DNA of 64,000 bases from Bacteroides cellulosilyticus (GCF_020091405.1 NZ_CP081903.1:4464501-4528500), one strand, 5' to 3'; counted from the first letter of the stretch, positions 23,357 through 32,705 are shown. A program made the numbers and translations. Notes: generated by a model from the letters alone, not told the origin.

Positions 23357-23842
23357 TTAGACCTTCCCGTACACCGTCCTCATTTTTCCGTCCACCAGCA
23401 CCTTATTTGACCGCACAATCCAAGCTCTACCGTCATTCAATCCGCATTCCAATGCCTTTTCGCCGCCGCCGATTAGTACCGGAACGGTTGTCACTGTGAT
23501 TTCGTCCGCCAGCCCGTTATCCAAGAGTAAAGCCCCGATTTCCTCACCGTAAGCCACCACCATACCGTCGCCGTCTTCCTTCATCTGTCTCAGTTCTGCC
23601 ACTGCATCTCCTTGGATGAACTTCACTCGTTCATTCTCCGTCAGGTCGATGCCGCCGTTCGTCACAACCAAAGTCTCTTTCGCCGTAATCGGCCAACCCA
23701 AATGGTTCATATAAATACGCAGGTAAGTTTCTTCGTCAATCAGCACACAACTGGAGGCATCCACAGCCGCATCAAAATGCTTGTCCGAAGGAGCCGGACA
23801 ACCGTCGATGGACTGGTACACGTGCAAGGAAATCTGTTTCAT
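23357..23842 (-). CDS. dihydrofolate reductase / RibD C-terminal family protein (161 aa)
   Basis: Start placed at ATG 23842 (MKQISLHVYQSIDG), since the upstream frame extension is not protein-like. The fold pattern is that of the DHFR/RibD-C family: SIDGCPAPSDKHFDAA, GEEIGALLLDNGLADEITV, TVPVLIGGGEKALE. The last motif is typical of reductases acting on pterin or pyrimidine substrates. The true substrate is unknown. It is a monocistronic cargo gene ending in a good hairpin terminator and may interact metabolically with the neighbouring nucleotide-related genes. Confidence 0.7.
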   Translation of the reverse strand: MKQISLHVYQSIDGCPAPSDKHFDAAVDASSCVLIDEETYLRIYMNHLGWPITAKETLVVTNGGIDLTENERVKFIQGDAVAELRQMKEDGDGMVVAYGEEIGALLLDNGLADEITVTTVPVLIGGGEKALECGLNDGRAWIVRSNKVLVDGKMRTVYGKV

Positions 23843-24138
23843 ATTCAATGTGTTTTTAAGAATTATGTCCACCTTGCACCATAAAGGACAGCATGAACCC
23901 ACGCTATTCCAAGACGTTCAGTGAACGTATAATATATATCAATCTCCGCCTGTTTCCAAGCCGAGTATGAATCTTCCATGTCACGACAATGACTGTACCC
24001 GAAAGTACCGTCTGCTGTCTTCATTTTGACAAAGATAACGAAAGATTGGCGGATAAGCAAACAAAAAACATTGTTTTTCTGGTTGCCTGTTCCGAACTGC
24101 ATTCTGCCTTATCAAAAAGACTTACTCATTCCCTATGA

Positions 24139-24534
24139 TTTAATACAGTCGTCATTCTGCAATTATCAAGAGATGGGCCAATCCATCCGATTCCACCTCC
24201 CTTTATAGTTCACCTTCCTCCGATATAGTACGGGCAATCCGTTCCGGTTGTCCGTTACCCTGTTTTAACACCCCTGTTTTACTGTTTTATTCATCCCTTT
24301 CTATTTGATTGTCATTTATTATCGTTTTGCTGCTGCCGTGCGACCTCTCGTGGACTTATTTTCCCGCAAAGGTAATAGGCTGCTCCAATCTTGCCAATGC
24401 CGGCGTTCCGCCGCGAGTGAGCCGCAAAAATCTTCCTCTCCGTCTGTCGAGCGTATTTTCCCGCATCAGCCTTGTCAGATTGTTTCCGCCACCTTTTGGA
24501 GGCAGAAAAATAAATCCCAAAGGTCGCAAACAGG
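24139..24534. repeat. long direct repeat, copy 1 (leader D)
   Basis: About 396 bp matching 27042-27452 with only scattered differences (for example gcgttccgccgcgag here, gcgttccgctgcgag there) and a small indel near the left end. The repeats flank about 2.5 kb with five small genes. Confidence 0.9.
24367..24397 (-). promoter_or_regulatory. minus-strand promoter in leader D
   Basis: Minus strand: TTG (24395-24397), 20 bases, TACCTTTG (24367-24374). Both element and spacing match the Bacteroidales consensus. It reads away from the plus-strand gene at 24578. Confidence 0.6.
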
Positions 24535-24577
24535 TTGAACAAAGGGAAATAGTAACAATAAAAACAAAAATAACATT

Positions 24578-24799
24578 ATGAAAACAGAGATTAGGCAGAA
24601 TGGCAAAGTGATACTATCGAGTACAGACGATATATCCATTCCGATGATTTTCAAAAACTTATGTGGTAAGAACTTTTCTGGAAACGACTATCAAAACTAT
24701 CTCAGAACAGTTTGTCAGGATATTGGTGTTACGACGGGGGCGATTGAGTATTATGCCGACAACGTTTTGATTGAGAAAGCAACTATTCCTGAATTTTAA
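24578..24799 (+). CDS. small hypothetical protein (73 aa)
   Basis: MKTEIRQNGKVILSSTDD opens a mixed beta/alpha small protein; a motif IPMIFKNLCGKNFSGNDYQN is followed by CQDIGVTTGAIEYYADNV. It follows leader D directly and is separated from the next gene by 12 bases. Small proteins of this type recur in accessory regions of Bacteroides ICEs; function unknown. Confidence 0.6.
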   Translation: MKTEIRQNGKVILSSTDDISIPMIFKNLCGKNFSGNDYQNYLRTVCQDIGVTTGAIEYYADNVLIEKATIPEF

Positions 24800-24811
24800 A
24801 AACTATATACA

Positions 24812-25384
24812 ATGAAAAGGAAAGAGAAAGCAGCAGTAGATGAATTTGTTGCCCTTGTAGGAGGCAAGACATGGGAGCCTGTACGCCATAAATGTATGGG
24901 TAAATGGAGTGGTATGACCGATTACGGTTTTGTCATAGACGGACGGATAACGCTCTTTGTTTCCAATAGTATGGCATACTTTAAGAAACGGATTCGTGAG
25001 TGGATTAAGTCGATACATACTTTTGAAGCGAAGAAAGATTGCTACCTTCGCTTGCTACGTGAACAAATTGAAAAGGACAACGACAAGGCAAAGGACGAAA
25101 AGTTAAATCCTGTCAGACTGATAGACATTGGCATCTTATCCCCCGAAAGCAATAGCCCGTTTGATTTTTTTACCCCTTATGTGTTAGTCGAAATAAACGG
25201 CAGGCGGTTCAAGCATCAAACAGCGGAGTTAAGTTGCGCTATTATGGTGGATAGTTTGGCAGGATACCTTGAAGAATGCAACTGCAAGGATATATACACG
25301 GCAAGGGCAGTGCGTACACCTGACTACATTTTTTGCGGTGTGCGGTTTGACTCCCGTGATAATATGTATAAGATTGGAAAGTAG
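24812..25384 (+). CDS. hypothetical protein (190 aa)
   Basis: Soluble alpha/beta protein without signal peptide. Recognisable stretches are KTWEPVRHKCMGKWSGMTDY, YGFVIDGRITLFVSNSM and FDFFTPYVLVEINGRRF. I do not recognise the family. It is second gene of the two-gene unit behind leader D and ends before the bidirectional terminator at 25467-25509. Confidence 0.65.
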   Translation: MKRKEKAAVDEFVALVGGKTWEPVRHKCMGKWSGMTDYGFVIDGRITLFVSNSMAYFKKRIREWIKSIHTFEAKKDCYLRLLREQIEKDNDKAKDEKLNPVRLIDIGILSPESNSPFDFFTPYVLVEINGRRFKHQTAELSCAIMVDSLAGYLEECNCKDIYTARAVRTPDYIFCGVRFDSRDNMYKIGK

Positions 25385-25466
25385 AGATTAATGATGTCTG
25401 AAGAAGTTATCACTTACAACGATAACTCCAGTCGTTTTAAAGGACGGCATCAGCATTTGACCTACT

Positions 25467-25509
25467 AAATACATAAGTTCCCAATTTACGATTGGAGACT
25501 TATGTATTT
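25467..25509. terminator. bidirectional terminator
   Basis: aaatacataagt (25467-25478) and acttatgtattt (25498-25509) are exact inverted copies, with T-runs on both sides. It lies between the plus-strand gene ending at 25384 and the minus-strand gene ending at 25524. Confidence 0.75.
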
Positions 25510-25523
25510 TTCTGTATGGAAAA

Positions 25524-25877
25524 CTAATCAAATAATCGCTGACTTATCATCCAGTCATTAAGCACGTCCGGATCTACACGATTTGTAAGATTCACATTTT
25601 TACTCAAACAACCGATTTTCTCACCTCTTAAATAAATAACTGGTGGGGTTAATGTATTCGGATTGTATGGACTTAACGATGAACTGGGACTTCCATATAT
25701 GGAATACCGATTCTTGAAAGATATACTTGAAAAGTGACTACCGTATATATTCTCGTTGTTGGATATGGAATCAGGAGTAGATGTGTTCAACGACAATCTG
25801 CCTAAATACAAACCGTCATTTGCCAATAGAAACGATTCTTTCCTTGAAATTCTGGTATCTAAACCTATTCTATCCAT
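25524..25877 (-). CDS. small repetitive protein of the TA operon (117 aa)
   Basis: It contains a repeated pattern: LGRLSLNTSTPDSISN, then NIYGSHFSSISFKNR and SIYGSPSSSLSPYNP, ending with VIYLRGEKIGCLSKN. The YGS..SS.S units suggest a small solenoid or beta-repeat protein. It starts 19 bases after the toxin-like gene and is read in the same direction, so it probably belongs to the same operon. No family known to me; it might be a third TA component or unrelated cargo. Confidence 0.55.
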   Translation of the reverse strand: MDRIGLDTRISRKESFLLANDGLYLGRLSLNTSTPDSISNNENIYGSHFSSISFKNRYSIYGSPSSSLSPYNPNTLTPPVIYLRGEKIGCLSKNVNLTNRVDPDVLNDWMISQRLFD

Positions 25878-25896
25878 TCCCTATGATTTAACGCCA

Positions 25897-26382
25897 TTAT
25901 TTAATAATGCCATAACGTCTTTTAGTTGCATTATCGAACACCTCTGTCTCTCTTAGAAACTGCATTACCCGTTCCCTGTCTTCGGAAATCAGGCAACCTT
26001 TCAGTTTACCGTTCTTTTCCGTGATTTTTAATTTTGAAAGTTCGAATATATCGGAACAATCCAGCCAACTGTCATAGTCCAGAATATCACGATAGTTCCG
26101 AACCATCAAAGGATATTGGCAGTCCAGTAGCTCTTCCGACCTCTTGGAAGAATCTATTTCCGAATTTATCAGTAAGGCACCGATAGCGACACCTTCCGGA
26201 GTAAAGCCGATAATAACAATATATTTATTGCGGTCTTTATATCCGTCTTTTAGTATCAGTCCGTCCTCTTCGTCCAAGGGGACATAAATAATATCACCAA
26301 TTTTGACTGATGACATATCTACTTGCTCAGCTTTGGCCATTATAGCTTTCAGCTTTTCCAATGCACCGGTTTTGTCGTCCAT
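25897..26382 (-). CDS. PemK/MazF-like toxin candidate (161 aa)
   Basis: An N-terminal helix is followed by a small barrel-like core: VKIGDIIYVPLDEEDG, KYIVIIGFTPEGVAIGALLI, NSEIDSS, and DSWLDCSDIFELSKLKI. This layout occurs in PemK/MazF-superfamily proteins found with antitoxins. It lies 5 bases downstream of a SocA/Panacea-type antitoxin gene, as in many Panacea-associated toxin pairs. I infer an RNase or other growth inhibitor acting in the cytoplasm. The fold call is by pattern only. Confidence 0.55.
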   Translation of the reverse strand: MDDKTGALEKLKAIMAKAEQVDMSSVKIGDIIYVPLDEEDGLILKDGYKDRNKYIVIIGFTPEGVAIGALLINSEIDSSKRSEELLDCQYPLMVRNYRDILDYDSWLDCSDIFELSKLKITEKNGKLKGCLISEDRERVMQFLRETEVFDNATKRRYGIIK

Positions 26383-26387
26383 TTGAT

Positions 26388-26945
26388 TTAAGATAAAGCG
26401 TTCTTGACAATCTGCTTTTCTCGGATATAATCTACCATGTCCTTGGTAGCTTTTCCTGCCCGGGCTATATCTATAATGGTAATGAAGTTTTTTTGAGGAT
26501 CATCCTGAATGCGTGTCATCGCTTCTTCCCATGCCGAGTCATGCGACAAATCGGACAAGTCATAAGGGTCTGTATCCTTATATTTAGCGATAGCAGCGTC
26601 AAGACAACGTTTGTTGGCACCTGATATATAGTCCATATCGGGTACGGCAGAAGTATATACCTTCTTGTCACGAACCTCTATGTCTGAAAGGAACTCGTCA
26701 AAATTCCCATCCAAGGGTTTGCCTTCTGCAATTTGCAGTGCCTTGTAGGTATAGGCTGGCACCGGGCCATGCTTCAATGCTCTGAAAGAGTCTTCGACAA
26801 TCACTTTGCCATATTTGACAAGATGGTCCTGTTGGGCAAAATAAAGTATTTTAAATAACTTTATATAGTCCACTCCTTGAGTGAAACTCTGCATGATGTA
26901 GAGTACCACTGCTCTTATTTTAGCAATCTGTATAGCTGTTTTCAT
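26388..26945 (-). CDS. Panacea/SocA-like antitoxin (185 aa)
   Basis: Start placed at ATG 26945 (MKTAIQIAKIRAVVLYIM), 33 bases into a longer open frame. It has the Panacea (DUF4065) pattern: YIKLFKILYFAQQDHLVKYG, then FRALKHGPVPAYTYKAL, and later helices. Panacea domains neutralise diverse toxins encoded next to them; here the neighbour is the PemK-like gene. It is likely to help stabilise the element in its host. The promoter region overlaps leader E. Confidence 0.75.
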   Translation of the reverse strand: MKTAIQIAKIRAVVLYIMQSFTQGVDYIKLFKILYFAQQDHLVKYGKVIVEDSFRALKHGPVPAYTYKALQIAEGKPLDGNFDEFLSDIEVRDKKVYTSAVPDMDYISGANKRCLDAAIAKYKDTDPYDLSDLSHDSAWEEAMTRIQDDPQKNFITIIDIARAGKATKDMVDYIREKQIVKNALS

Positions 26946-27041
26946 TTCAAAAAAATCTATGCGATTACAAAGATACAACTAATTTGCTGAATAATACGCT
27001 CATGATACAAAAAAAATAGTCCGTTGCATTTTTTTACGACA

Positions 27042-27452
27042 TTTAATATAGTCGTCATTCTGAGAGTAATAGTCTGCAATTATCAAGAGATGGGCCAATC
27101 CACCCGATTCCACCTCCCTTTATAGTTCACCTTCCTCCGATTATAGTACGGGCAATCCGTTCCGATTGTCCATTACCCTGTTTTAACACCCCTGTTTTAC
27201 AGTTTTATTCATCCCTTTCTATTTGATTGTCATTTATTATCGTTTTGCTGCTGCCGTGCGACCTCTCGTGGACTTATTTTCCCGCAAAGGTAATAGGCTG
27301 CTCCAATCTTGCCAATGCCGGCGTTCCGCTGCGAGTGAGCCGTAAAAATCTTCCTCTCCGTCTGTCGAGCGTATTTTTCCGCATCAGCCTTGTCAGATTG
27401 TTTCCGCCACCTTTTGGAGGCAGAAAAATAAATCCCAAAGGTCGCAAACAGG
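27042..27452. repeat. long direct repeat, copy 2 (leader E)
   Basis: Matches 24139-24534 almost base for base. It precedes the giant helicase gene, so it is probably the original copy or an equal partner of the duplication. Confidence 0.9.
27285..27315 (-). promoter_or_regulatory. minus-strand promoter in leader E
   Basis: Minus strand: TTG (27313-27315), 20 bases, TACCTTTG (27285-27292). Same arrangement as leader D. Confidence 0.6.
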
Positions 27453-27484
27453 CCGAAAAAAGGGAAAAAAAGAAAGGTTAAATT

Positions 27485-30400
27485 ATGAGTTACAACAAAT
27501 TGAAATCATTGGTAGCGAACGTGGAAGCCATAGAAACGGCAATGAAAATCCAAGTTCAAGGCAGGCAGGCCACTGCGGAAGAAAAAGAAATTTTATCCCG
27601 ATATTCTGGTTTCGGGGGTATCAAAGAAGTGTTGAATATAGGTACGGACAAGCCCATAGGTGGTGATATGCAAGAACCGATACAAAGATTGCAGGAGTTA
27701 ATCAATGCTTACCCTCATTTCACAGAACCCATGCGACACAATGTCATAGAGGGTATCAAAGCATCTGTACTGACAGCATTTTACACTCCTAAATTCCTTG
27801 TTGATGCAGTGGTGCGGCAGATACACGCCACGTTCAGCGAAAACGGCCTCAAAATGCGTTCATTTCTCGAACCGAGTGCAGGTATAGGCGGTTTTCTGCC
27901 CATAGCCATGTCCGGCACGTATGACTATGCCATTGAGAAAGATCTCATTTCGGGGATGATACTTTCCCTGCTCCATGAGAACACGCTAACACGGACGGCT
28001 GCATTTGAAACCATTGGAGAACAAGGTTTTGAGCATACAACTTTCGATGTCATAGCCTCCAACATCCCGTTTGGCAATTTCCGGGTATTCGATGCGGAGC
28101 TGTGGAAGAAAGGCGGTATGTACGAACAGGCCACCAAGACCATACACAACTACTTTTTTGTCAAAGCGATGGAGTTGTTGAATGAGGGTGGATTATTGGC
28201 TTTCATCACATCGAGGGGCATAGCCGACACGCCCGGTAACAAGTTCGTGCGTGAATATCTTGTAAATCATGCAGACCTGATAAGTGCAATCCGTCTGCCC
28301 GATATGCTTTTCATGCAGACAAGCGGTATAGAGGTAGGCAGTGACCTGCTGATATTCCAAAAGCACACGCACAAGACGGTACTCTCACAACGGGAACAAC
28401 TGTTTTTACAAGTAGGCAGGGAAAAGGCGGACGCCATAGGCACAATGACCGAATACGCCAACAAATTGTTTACCATGCCGAAAACTACCCTTGCAACAGG
28501 TAGCCGCATTGTACAGAACCAATACGGAAAATATGTGCGCAAATACCAATGGCAGGGAAATGAAAATGCCATGTCGCAATATCTCGCCGCACTGCTGAAA
28601 CTCGACTTTGGCCGATATTTCCGCAAAAGTCTTTTCACTGGGAACGGACAGGGCAGCGAACATATGCAAATGTCCCTTTTCGGGAATGTAGCGATGAAAC
28701 AAGTAGAAAAAGGTAAACGAGCCTACACGGATGGGGTGGAAGCATGGATGAAAGACGGCGCAATGGTACTGTTTGAGGGCCAGGTGGGTACTATCCAATA
28801 TCGAAAATCAAGTCTTTATCAAGAGGTAGCCATTGATTTTGTGCCGGTGGACGAGGGTAAGGTCAATACAGATAGGGCGAAAGACTATTTTCCTATACGC
28901 AAAGCATACTTTGAACTGTCAATCAAAGAAAGGGAAGAACAAAAAGAGGATAACGGGTTGCGTAGAGAGTTGAACGCCCGATACGATGCCTTTGTTGCCA
29001 AATGGGGCTGTTTCCACGAGAACGACAACAAGGAGTTTATCATGCTTGACAGCCTCGGTGTGGAAGTCTTTACAATAGAAATGCAGCTTGGAAAGGATTT
29101 AGTCAAGTCCGATATCATGCGTGAACCTGTGGCGTTCAAGAAGATAGACTCGAACAAAAGGCTGACACCGATTGAAGCGTTGGCAAGCAGCTTGAATTTC
29201 TACGGCAGGGTTGATATGGACTACCTGATGCAGTCCACGGACAGCACCGAGGAAGAAATCATCGGCGACCTCAAAGGTGAGATATTTTACAATCCTGCTA
29301 TCGGGGAGTGGGAGCACAAAGGCAAGTTCCTTTCAGGCAATGTCATAACCAAATGCAAGGAGATAGGTTCTTACTTGTCCGAACTCACGGACAGGGAAAA
29401 AGATTGGACGGAAACTGCTGTAAGGGCTTTGGTGGATGCGACACCCGAAGCGATACCCTACGAGGAACTCGACATTAACATGGGCGAGCGTTGGATTGAC
29501 ACAAAGTTATACGCCGATTTTGCAACTGAACTTTTCAAGGTAGAGACAAGTGTAATGTATTTCGATGTGAACGACACCTACATGGTACGTCTGCAAAGTT
29601 ACTCTCCGGTGGCTTACAACACCTATTTCGTCCGCAACTATAACGGTGAGGATTTGTTTGTTCATGCCCTGCATGATACTGTACCCGAAATTACGAAAAA
29701 GATATACCGCAATGGTGATAAGGTGCGTGTGCCGGACGAGGAAGCCATACAAGAGGCAGCCACCAAGATACAGGAGATTAGAGACCGTTTCAACTGCTGG
29801 CTTGACAGGCAGCCGATAGAGGTTCGGGACGAGCTGGTAAGGGTATATAACGAGCGTTTCAACTGCTATGTTAGGCCGCACTATGACGGTTCGGCACAAA
29901 CCTTTCCGCAGCTCTCTTTTGAGCAATTTCCATACGATAGCCTCTATCCCTCACAGAAAGATGCTATCTGGATGATTAAGCAGAACGGAGGCGGTATCTG
30001 TTGGCATGAGGTAGGCACAGGCAAGACGATGATAATGTGTGTTGCCGCTTACGAAATGAAACGTCTCGGACTGGTACACAAGCCGCTTATTATCGGACTG
30101 AAAGCGAATGTGCACGAAATTGCTGATACGTTCCGCAAGGCATACCCTACGGCCAAAGTTCTCTATCCGGGCAAGGAAGATTTTACCCTTGCCAACAGGC
30201 AAGAGGTCTTTTCAAAAATCAAGAACAACAACTGGGACTGCATCATACTGACCCACGACCAGTTCGCCAAGATACCGCAGTCAGAAGAGACCATGATAGA
30301 TATATTCACGGAAGAGCTTGCCGATGTGGAACGTAACCTTGAATTTTTGGAGCAGTCCACCATGCGTTACCGTAGCGGAAAGATGCAGGAGGGGTTAGAA

Positions 30401-32464
30401 AAGCGCAAACAGAACCTTGGGGCTAAATTACAAGAACTGCGTATGAAAATCAATAATCGGAAAGACGATGCTGTGGACTTCCACACAATGGGAATAGACC
30501 ATATTTTTGTAGATGAGTGCCATATTTTCAAGAACTTAATGTTTCAGACACGCCATAACCGTGTGGCAGGTATCGGCAACACCAAAGGCTCTCAAAGGGC
30601 AATGAACCTCTTGTTCGCCATTCGTGACATCCAACTTCGTACAGGTCGTGACCTTGGGGCTACGTTTCTGTCGGGTACGGTGGTCGTGAACGCCCTTACC
30701 GAACTATATGTGATGTTCAAGTATTTGCGTCCGCAGGAGCTTCAACGGCAACGGATTAGCTGTTTCGATGCGTGGGCAGCCATATTCACAAAGAAAACGG
30801 CAGATTATGAGTTGAATGTGACAGGCTCGGTGAAGCGCAAAGAGCGTTTCCGTACTTACATCAAAGTACCGGAGCTGGCAATGTTCCTGCGTGAGATTAC
30901 GGATTACTGTACAGCCGACATGATAAATCTTGACGTGCCTGAGAAGAACGTGCGTTTCCTCTCTTATCCCCCGACAATCGAGCAGGAGGAAATGATAGGA
31001 CGCTTGATTTCTTTTGCCGGTAGCGGCCAGTGGAAGGACTTGGGACTTGACGTTCCGCAACCCGACAATCTCGATAAGGCAAAAATGCTGGTTGCGACCA
31101 ATGTAGCCCGAAAAATGGCTCTTGATATGCGCTTGTTGGGTTGCAAGTTCAAGGATGATGCCGATAACAAGGCTTCTATCTGTGCGAGGACAATCTATGA
31201 CTACTATATACGCTCGAATGACAATCGGGGTACACAGTTCGTGTTCAGCGATCTTGGTACATACAAACCGAACGAATGGAACATATATGCCGACATCAAA
31301 GAAAAGTTGGTACAACTCGGTATTCCTGCTGATGAAATACAGTTTATCCAATGCGCCACTACCGAGAGGACAAGAAAAAAGCTGTTTGAAGAAATGAACA
31401 ACGGCAAGGTGCGAGTTCTTTTTGGAAGTACGACCATGTTAGGCACAGGTGTGAACGCCCAGCAAAGGGCTGTGGCAGTGCATCACCTTGAAATACCTTG
31501 GCGACCTGCTGACATGGAGCAACGAAACGGCAGGGCGGTACGCAAAGGCAACACTGTAAAGCTGTGGGGTGGCAATGTGGTAGATATTGTAATTTACGGC
31601 ACGGAAAAGACCCTTGACGCCTACAAGTTCAATCTGTTGAGAAACAAGCAGATGTTTATCAATCAAATTAACAACGGCACAATCGCCGTGCGCCGTATTG
31701 ACGAGGGAGGCATGGATGAGGACAGCGGTATGAACTTCGCCGAGTTCGTGGCTATTCTGTCAGGCAACAACGACTTGCTGAACAAGACGAAGCTCGACAA
31801 CAAGATTATGCAGCTTGAAAAGGAACAGGCTATTTTCAAGAAAGAACGCATCCGTGCCGAGCGTAAAATAGCTGCCGGTCAGGGAGAAATCGAAAAGGCA
31901 AAGCGTACTGAGGCCGATTTCAAGAGGGATTTGGAATACATCAACTCGTATAATGGGACAAAGGCAACCCTGCTTTTGAACTTGCCGCAAGCCAGTACCG
32001 AGGAAGTTGGCCGGGAGTTGCACCGTATCGCCAAGACCTACCGCAACGGAGCGTATGGTACAGTTGGCACGTATGCAGGGCTAAACTTGTTGGTGCATAG
32101 CGAGTATAATATGGACGGTACGTTTGACCGCAATACATTCTTTGTAGAGGGTATAAGTGGATTGAAATACCGATGCGGTCTGAGCGGTGCGCTGCCGCTT
32201 GGTTTCGTTGAGTCGGCACAATATCCGCATGGAGCATTAAGCAAATTGCCCTCTCTTATCGAGAAGCAACAAAAGGCGGTAGAGCGGATAGAAAGCGAAA
32301 TTCCCACATTGCAGGACATCATTTGCCGTCAGTGGAGCAAAGCCGATGAACTGTCAAGGCTCAAACAGGAATGTAAGGAACTCCAGCACAGGATTGATGA
32401 AAGCCTGAAAGAGGCCGAACAACCGCAGGCTGCCAAACACGAAGCTATTGCCGAAGCTGCTTGA
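27485..32464 (+). CDS. giant methylase-fold + SNF2-type helicase (1659 aa)
   Basis: Residues about 100-260 are an N6-adenine methylase-like fold with FLEPSAGIGGFLPIAMSG (SAM-binding loop) and DVIASNIPFGNF (position of the NPPY motif, here NIPF). Residues about 820-1400 form a superfamily-2 SNF2-like helicase: Walker A VGTGKTMIM near 844, IFVDECHIFKNL near 1008, and motif VI QRNGRAVRKGN near 1347. The C-terminus has coiled coil. Such DarB-like/COG4646 proteins occur in phages, plasmids and ICEs and are linked to protection from host restriction or DNA mobility. The altered catalytic motif makes methylation uncertain. It is the largest single gene here, monocistronic. Confidence 0.8.
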   Translation: MSYNKLKSLVANVEAIETAMKIQVQGRQATAEEKEILSRYSGFGGIKEVLNIGTDKPIGGDMQEPIQRLQELINAYPHFTEPMRHNVIEGIKASVLTAFYTPKFLVDAVVRQIHATFSENGLKMRSFLEPSAGIGGFLPIAMSGTYDYAIEKDLISGMILSLLHENTLTRTAAFETIGEQGFEHTTFDVIASNIPFGNFRVFDAELWKKGGMYEQATKTIHNYFFVKAMELLNEGGLLAFITSRGIADTPGNKFVREYLVNHADLISAIRLPDMLFMQTSGIEVGSDLLIFQKHTHKTVLSQREQLFLQVGREKADAIGTMTEYANKLFTMPKTTLATGSRIVQNQYGKYVRKYQWQGNENAMSQYLAALLKLDFGRYFRKSLFTGNGQGSEHMQMSLFGNVAMKQVEKGKRAYTDGVEAWMKDGAMVLFEGQVGTIQYRKSSLYQEVAIDFVPVDEGKVNTDRAKDYFPIRKAYFELSIKEREEQKEDNGLRRELNARYDAFVAKWGCFHENDNKEFIMLDSLGVEVFTIEMQLGKDLVKSDIMREPVAFKKIDSNKRLTPIEALASSLNFYGRVDMDYLMQSTDSTEEEIIGDLKGEIFYNPAIGEWEHKGKFLSGNVITKCKEIGSYLSELTDREKDWTETAVRALVDATPEAIPYEELDINMGERWIDTKLYADFATELFKVETSVMYFDVNDTYMVRLQSYSPVAYNTYFVRNYNGEDLFVHALHDTVPEITKKIYRNGDKVRVPDEEAIQEAATKIQEIRDRFNCWLDRQPIEVRDELVRVYNERFNCYVRPHYDGSAQTFPQLSFEQFPYDSLYPSQKDAIWMIKQNGGGICWHEVGTGKTMIMCVAAYEMKRLGLVHKPLIIGLKANVHEIADTFRKAYPTAKVLYPGKEDFTLANRQEVFSKIKNNNWDCIILTHDQFAKIPQSEETMIDIFTEELADVERNLEFLEQSTMRYRSGKMQEGLEKRKQNLGAKLQELRMKINNRKDDAVDFHTMGIDHIFVDECHIFKNLMFQTRHNRVAGIGNTKGSQRAMNLLFAIRDIQLRTGRDLGATFLSGTVVVNALTELYVMFKYLRPQELQRQRISCFDAWAAIFTKKTADYELNVTGSVKRKERFRTYIKVPELAMFLREITDYCTADMINLDVPEKNVRFLSYPPTIEQEEMIGRLISFAGSGQWKDLGLDVPQPDNLDKAKMLVATNVARKMALDMRLLGCKFKDDADNKASICARTIYDYYIRSNDNRGTQFVFSDLGTYKPNEWNIYADIKEKLVQLGIPADEIQFIQCATTERTRKKLFEEMNNGKVRVLFGSTTMLGTGVNAQQRAVAVHHLEIPWRPADMEQRNGRAVRKGNTVKLWGGNVVDIVIYGTEKTLDAYKFNLLRNKQMFINQINNGTIAVRRIDEGGMDEDSGMNFAEFVAILSGNNDLLNKTKLDNKIMQLEKEQAIFKKERIRAERKIAAGQGEIEKAKRTEADFKRDLEYINSYNGTKATLLLNLPQASTEEVGRELHRIAKTYRNGAYGTVGTYAGLNLLVHSEYNMDGTFDRNTFFVEGISGLKYRCGLSGALPLGFVESAQYPHGALSKLPSLIEKQQKAVERIESEIPTLQDIICRQWSKADELSRLKQECKELQHRIDESLKEAEQPQAAKHEAIAEAA

Positions 32465-32484
32465 CATAATCATAATTCAACCGT

Positions 32485-32526
32485 TCCCTCTGCATGGTCG
32501 CGATGACTGGGCAGAGGGATTTTTTT
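32485..32526 (+). terminator. intrinsic terminator of the helicase gene
   Basis: tccctctgc (32485-32493) / gcagaggga (32511-32519) followed by ttttttt. It sits 20 bases after the stop and marks the boundary between tra cargo and the T6SS side. Confidence 0.8.
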
Positions 32527-32705
32527 GCGCTCCGGTCTGCCGACGGCTCTACTCTTTTATGGCATCCTTTCTCCCTTTATAACCTCCCGATTCCCCGCCA
32601 CCACCCATTCTCATTTATAGCTATTAATATCTTCTGTTTTTAGTCAAATAGAGATAATATTCTTTCATCGCATATCCGTTTTTTGCGATACGCCATTTTT
32701 AGCTT

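Larger units (their letters stand above)
23843..24577. other. non-coding region with leader copy D
   Basis: The left 300 bp (upstream of the DHFR-like gene) hold no convincing gene. From 24139 the sequence is leader D, nearly identical to leader E at 27042-27452. It includes a minus-strand promoter and ends in the A-rich block before the ATG at 24578. Confidence 0.55.
26946..27484. other. non-coding region with leader copy E
   Basis: Contains the upstream region of the toxin-antitoxin operon (left 90 bp) and leader E. There is no gene. It ends with an A-rich block directly before ATG 27485. Confidence 0.6.

Noticed and set aside
23863..24102. Minus-strand frame of 79 codons
   Set aside because: Overlaps the upstream region of the DHFR-like gene and shows no protein-like features or operon spacing.
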